Program-made: the position numbers and the translations under genes
Assembly: GCA_029891385.1 (NCBI GenBank)
Contig: CM057228.1
Span: forward strand, 25,324,809-25,388,808
Direction of reading: 5' to 3'
Origin: Erythroxylum novogranatense
Taxonomy: Eukaryota > Streptophyta > Magnoliopsida > Malpighiales > Erythroxylaceae
DNA length: 64,000 nucleotides
The notes under the pieces: model-generated
Told to the model about the DNA's origin: nothing
What the model saw: the letters and a program-made list of their open reading frames with translations, nothing else
Databases searched by the model: none
In this document: one piece after another, positions 61,410-64,000 of the stretch
Layout of the letters: every line of letters starts with the position of its first letter
Position numbering within the stretch: the first letter of the stretch is position 1

Positions 61410-63715
61410 TCAGAATGGCAACGCATATGGTAAGGCATACGTATCCACTTCGGGTAAGTAACAACCATGTGGAAAATAATTCTCCTCGCCTTGCCCTAAA
61501 CCAACACTGTCAACTTCACATGCTTCAGACCTGAAGTTTTGATTGTGAGTCGGCCAGCCACGAACAAACCATTCCTGATCATCCAAATCAGTGCACTCAC
61601 AATGCCTGTGAGGTGCAACCCAATCCTCGATTAGATTTTTGAAGTATTTTGCGGAAGAAGGAGAACAACGGCTGCATAAGCTTGACTGCAAGGTTGAATC
61701 CTCTTGTTTTGCATTCGAATGTACAGAAGAGAGAGAGAGCTTTTCTTTCCCAAACCTTGCAGCCGATTCCAGACCTGTACTACTGGAATCTGAACAGGGA
61801 AACTCTCCCTGCTCTCTACATGGTATAAAAACAGGTTCATCTACGCACTGGACTGCAGTATCATGAGCCCTCCAAGAGGCAGAACAAGGCTGTTCCTCGC
61901 AAGGTAGCACTTCTGGATCTCTATGCCTTTGGAAAGGCAGCCAGATCCGTATATTGCTTCCTTCACATTAATAATAACAATGCAAAGAGATGATATCAAG
62001 ACTCACTGACGTGAACAAACCCAATAAGGAAACAGCGCCCTCTGTAAAAGAAACAGACAAAATCGCACTCACCACTATTATGCACACTGTCTGTAGGCAA
62101 GCGCTGCTTTTGTTTTTTGTTGCTTTCAAGGCTGCAACAGAAAGAGTTATGAGAACCAATTGGATTTCCATATTCCTCAGTAAGGCTACTCTTCTCAGAA
62201 TGTTCTGCATCACTTTCTCTAATCTTTTGGAATTCTCCTCCTTTCTGATCTTGTTGACTCCGCTTGTCCCTATGCCTTTTCTTGTGACCATGCTTTTTAT
62301 TTTCAACTTCTCCATTTTCCCGAGCCTTCTTTTCTTTTCTCTCTCTTTTCTTCTCCTTTTTCCTTTCTCTCCTGGCCTTCTCTTCCTTTCTCTAGAGATG
62401 CAAATAACTACAACACATAAGGATAGGAACACAAGCACTCTAGCAGAAGCACAATTCTGAGGAATATAAATACAGAATACAGTTGATTTAATCTCAACAA
62501 AGATCAGGCTCAATTTGTGTGGAGAGATGACATTAGTAGATTGCTAACAGCAAGAAATTGAAGCGCAAAACCACGCTCTCTTGGCATATACGCAGTATGT
62601 TTTAAGATAGTGACACAGAGAGCTTCAAGGACTGAACAATCACATATTTAAATATTTTCTTTTTTTAATTTCTCAAGGAATAGATTGGTAGGATCTAGGT
62701 TTCTCTACATATGGTATCATCCATACATATTGTAAGATATAATCCACAAGTAACCATAAACCAGAAGAATTAGAAATTCATAATCTTGTACTCGAATTTT
62801 TTGGGTAACAATGTTTTAGATGAGGAAAAAGCGTTCATATGAAACTCTTGATATCCTGGCAACAGAGTATGTCTTATTGAATTAGTTACCTGATCCTGAA
62901 CACCTGTATTACTTGGCAAGAGAAAAAAGACCATTTAACGTGTATTTCTCCGTACTCAATTCGAGAGATGGCAAATGCATTAAAAATGTCTTTTCTTTAG
63001 CACAGGACTAAACATGGCAGCATTCATGTTCAAAAGATGAGGGTTTTCTTCCTGATCATTAAAAGTCACCCAAAACTGAAAGGTCAGATATGGCAAGGGA
63101 TTCATGACATAGAAACTCAAATATCCTTGGCCCAGATAAAACCAAACAGCATCCATCTAGGTAATACATGCACGTTTCATGCAGTTTCACGGCAGGACTA
63201 TCCTTATTCCAACGATTGTAAAGATAAGGTAAAAGATAAAAGCAATGGGACTATACAATCCTCTCCATCTCTTTCTTTTACATTTCTTGGGGAATCGGTG
63301 GGAATCTACGTCCAAATTGCTTTTTTTTAACTCGTAAATGATAGTAACAAACTTAGGCTGGACTCTAACAACCACGTTGGTAATGAAAGGAATGCACATA
63401 AAGGTAAGGGAATCCCCAGACTACAAATATACATTAGAAGACGAACTAGTGTCTTTCTCAAAGAAGATACAGAATTACTGTTCTTGCTCTCCTCCCCCCT
63501 TCCCGCTGTATTATGTCATTCTCTCTTCTCAGTCATAGATTAGGCAAGCAAACTATGCACAATCTAATCAGAAGGAGACACACCAATCACAAAGCAAAAA
63601 GGACCTAGCTGAGCAATTAAGGTCCCAAACAAACCTTGATCGAATCAATCAGTGCCTGGTCGCGGACACCGATCTTCTCGCACCCAGGAGGAGGGTACGG
63701 GAAGCACCGGGACAT
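61410..63715 (-). CDS. Plant-specific Lys/Glu-rich protein of unknown function
   Basis: Three exons (63715-63635, 62391-62073, 61960-61410) join in frame to 316 codons. The N-terminus MSRCFPYPPPGCEKIGV is a signature of a plant family usually annotated as uncharacterised, myb-like protein X-like or DNA-ligase-like. Residues about 28-75 are a dense K/R/E tract (RRERKKEKKRERKEKK, HGHKKRHRDKRS) that would act as a nuclear localisation signal and probably forms a charged helix. A Ser-rich middle follows, with repeated PCSAS- and PC-type blocks. A conserved C-terminal block contains YFKNLIEDWVAP, DDQEWF and the terminal DTYALPYALPF. No enzymatic motif is visible. The first intron is about 1.2 kb. 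Function is unknown, and a nuclear role is inferred from composition only. Confidence 0.88.
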
Positions 63716-64000
63716 CGCTAATAACCACCACGGCTCGATTCGTATCAAATAAAGCCAAACCCTAGGTCTAGATCTGATCGCTGGGGTTCAAGAAACCAAG
63801 ACTAAGATTTTAATCCGCACACCAAGTTCGCCTCCCTTGTTAGTACAGACAGTAGCGCTAAACTGCGATTTGAAATCAGTGCAATAAGCAAACGGACTTT
63901 GAGAGTGTGAGGCGGGATCTTAAGAACGAGAGATTGCTCAGATCCAAAACAAACCATCGCTCTGCTTTCAAGGGTTATTTATAGAGCCGCCGCCCCCAAT
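63716..64000 (-). promoter_or_regulatory. 5-prime UTR and TATA box of the Lys/Glu-rich protein gene
   Basis: On the minus strand TATAAATAA lies at 63983-63975, in GC-rich surroundings (ggcggcggct before it). Transcription would start near 63945, leaving a 5-prime UTR of about 230 bp before the ATG at 63715. Further upstream promoter elements lie outside the window. Confidence 0.6.

Noticed and set aside
61968..62513. 181-codon minus-strand ORF and 156-codon plus-strand ORF over the K/E-rich exon
   Set aside because: Both are out-of-frame readings of the charged exon 62073-62391. The true frame is supported by splice sites, family motifs and phase continuity with the other two exons.

Overview
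The window is nuclear DNA of a flowering plant, most likely a eudicot. It is AT-rich, its genes have many short exons with GT-AG introns, and it is filled with plant retrotransposons (Tekay-type chromovirus, Ty1/copia, a large-LTR non-autonomous element, TR-GAG), a tRNA-derived SINE, a LINE remnant, a hAT transposase and a Mutator-like element. I cannot name the species from sequence alone. Three intact genes are supported: a Rho-of-plants (ROP) GTPase at 21475-23552 (+, 7 exons), the retromer subunit VPS35 at 54448-60619 (-, 21 exons, 789 codons) and a plant Lys/Glu-rich protein of unknown function at 61410-63715 (-, 3 exons). Apart from short low-complexity ORFs, nearly every other open reading frame is a transposon relic or a captured gene piece.

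Region 1-8649 (continuing at 18371-18860) is the most unusual part. At least five unrelated genes are present as partial exon-intron pieces, all on the minus strand and in a row: UBP12-like deubiquitinase, Sm protein F, SAS10/UTP3, mitochondrial DnaJ GFA2, and protein phosphatase 4 regulatory subunit 3 (SMEK). A sixth, unidentified piece lies at 6373-7069. Introns and many splice sites are kept, but stop codons and small deletions interrupt the frames. This looks like a multi-gene-capture transposon (Helitron-like, or Pack-MULE), apparently with a promoter-like leader at its right side. A 9.7-kb LARD-like element with 4.5-kb LTRs and only 0.6 kb between them has inserted between that leader and the fragments, with a perfect ATTAC target duplication.

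Region 18.9-21.2 kb holds a small GGCCGG-rich hAT-like MITE, a textbook SINE with a 19-bp target duplication, and a copia-like LTR end with its primer-binding site. The ROP gene follows, then a LINE RNase H remnant with an internal 181-bp tandem duplication.

Region 25.5-43 kb is one dismembered Ty1/copia element on the minus strand. Three later insertions split it, and each can be removed on paper to rejoin the copia reading frame: a full-length Tekay chromovirus (26048-34985, TSD GTTAT), a 3.8-kb solo LTR (35404-39180, TSD CCAAR) that landed next to the reverse transcriptase YVDD site, and a 1.4-kb solo-LTR-like insertion (40116-41510, TSD ACAAG). At about 43 kb a hAT (ZMYM1-like) transposase relic begins. 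To its right, possibly inside it, lies a Pack-MULE carrying a UGT85A glycosyltransferase fragment. A TR-GAG element (48325-52960) with a GATC-rich 69-bp tandem array follows. The last 10 kb is ordinary genic sequence with VPS35 and its tandem neighbour.
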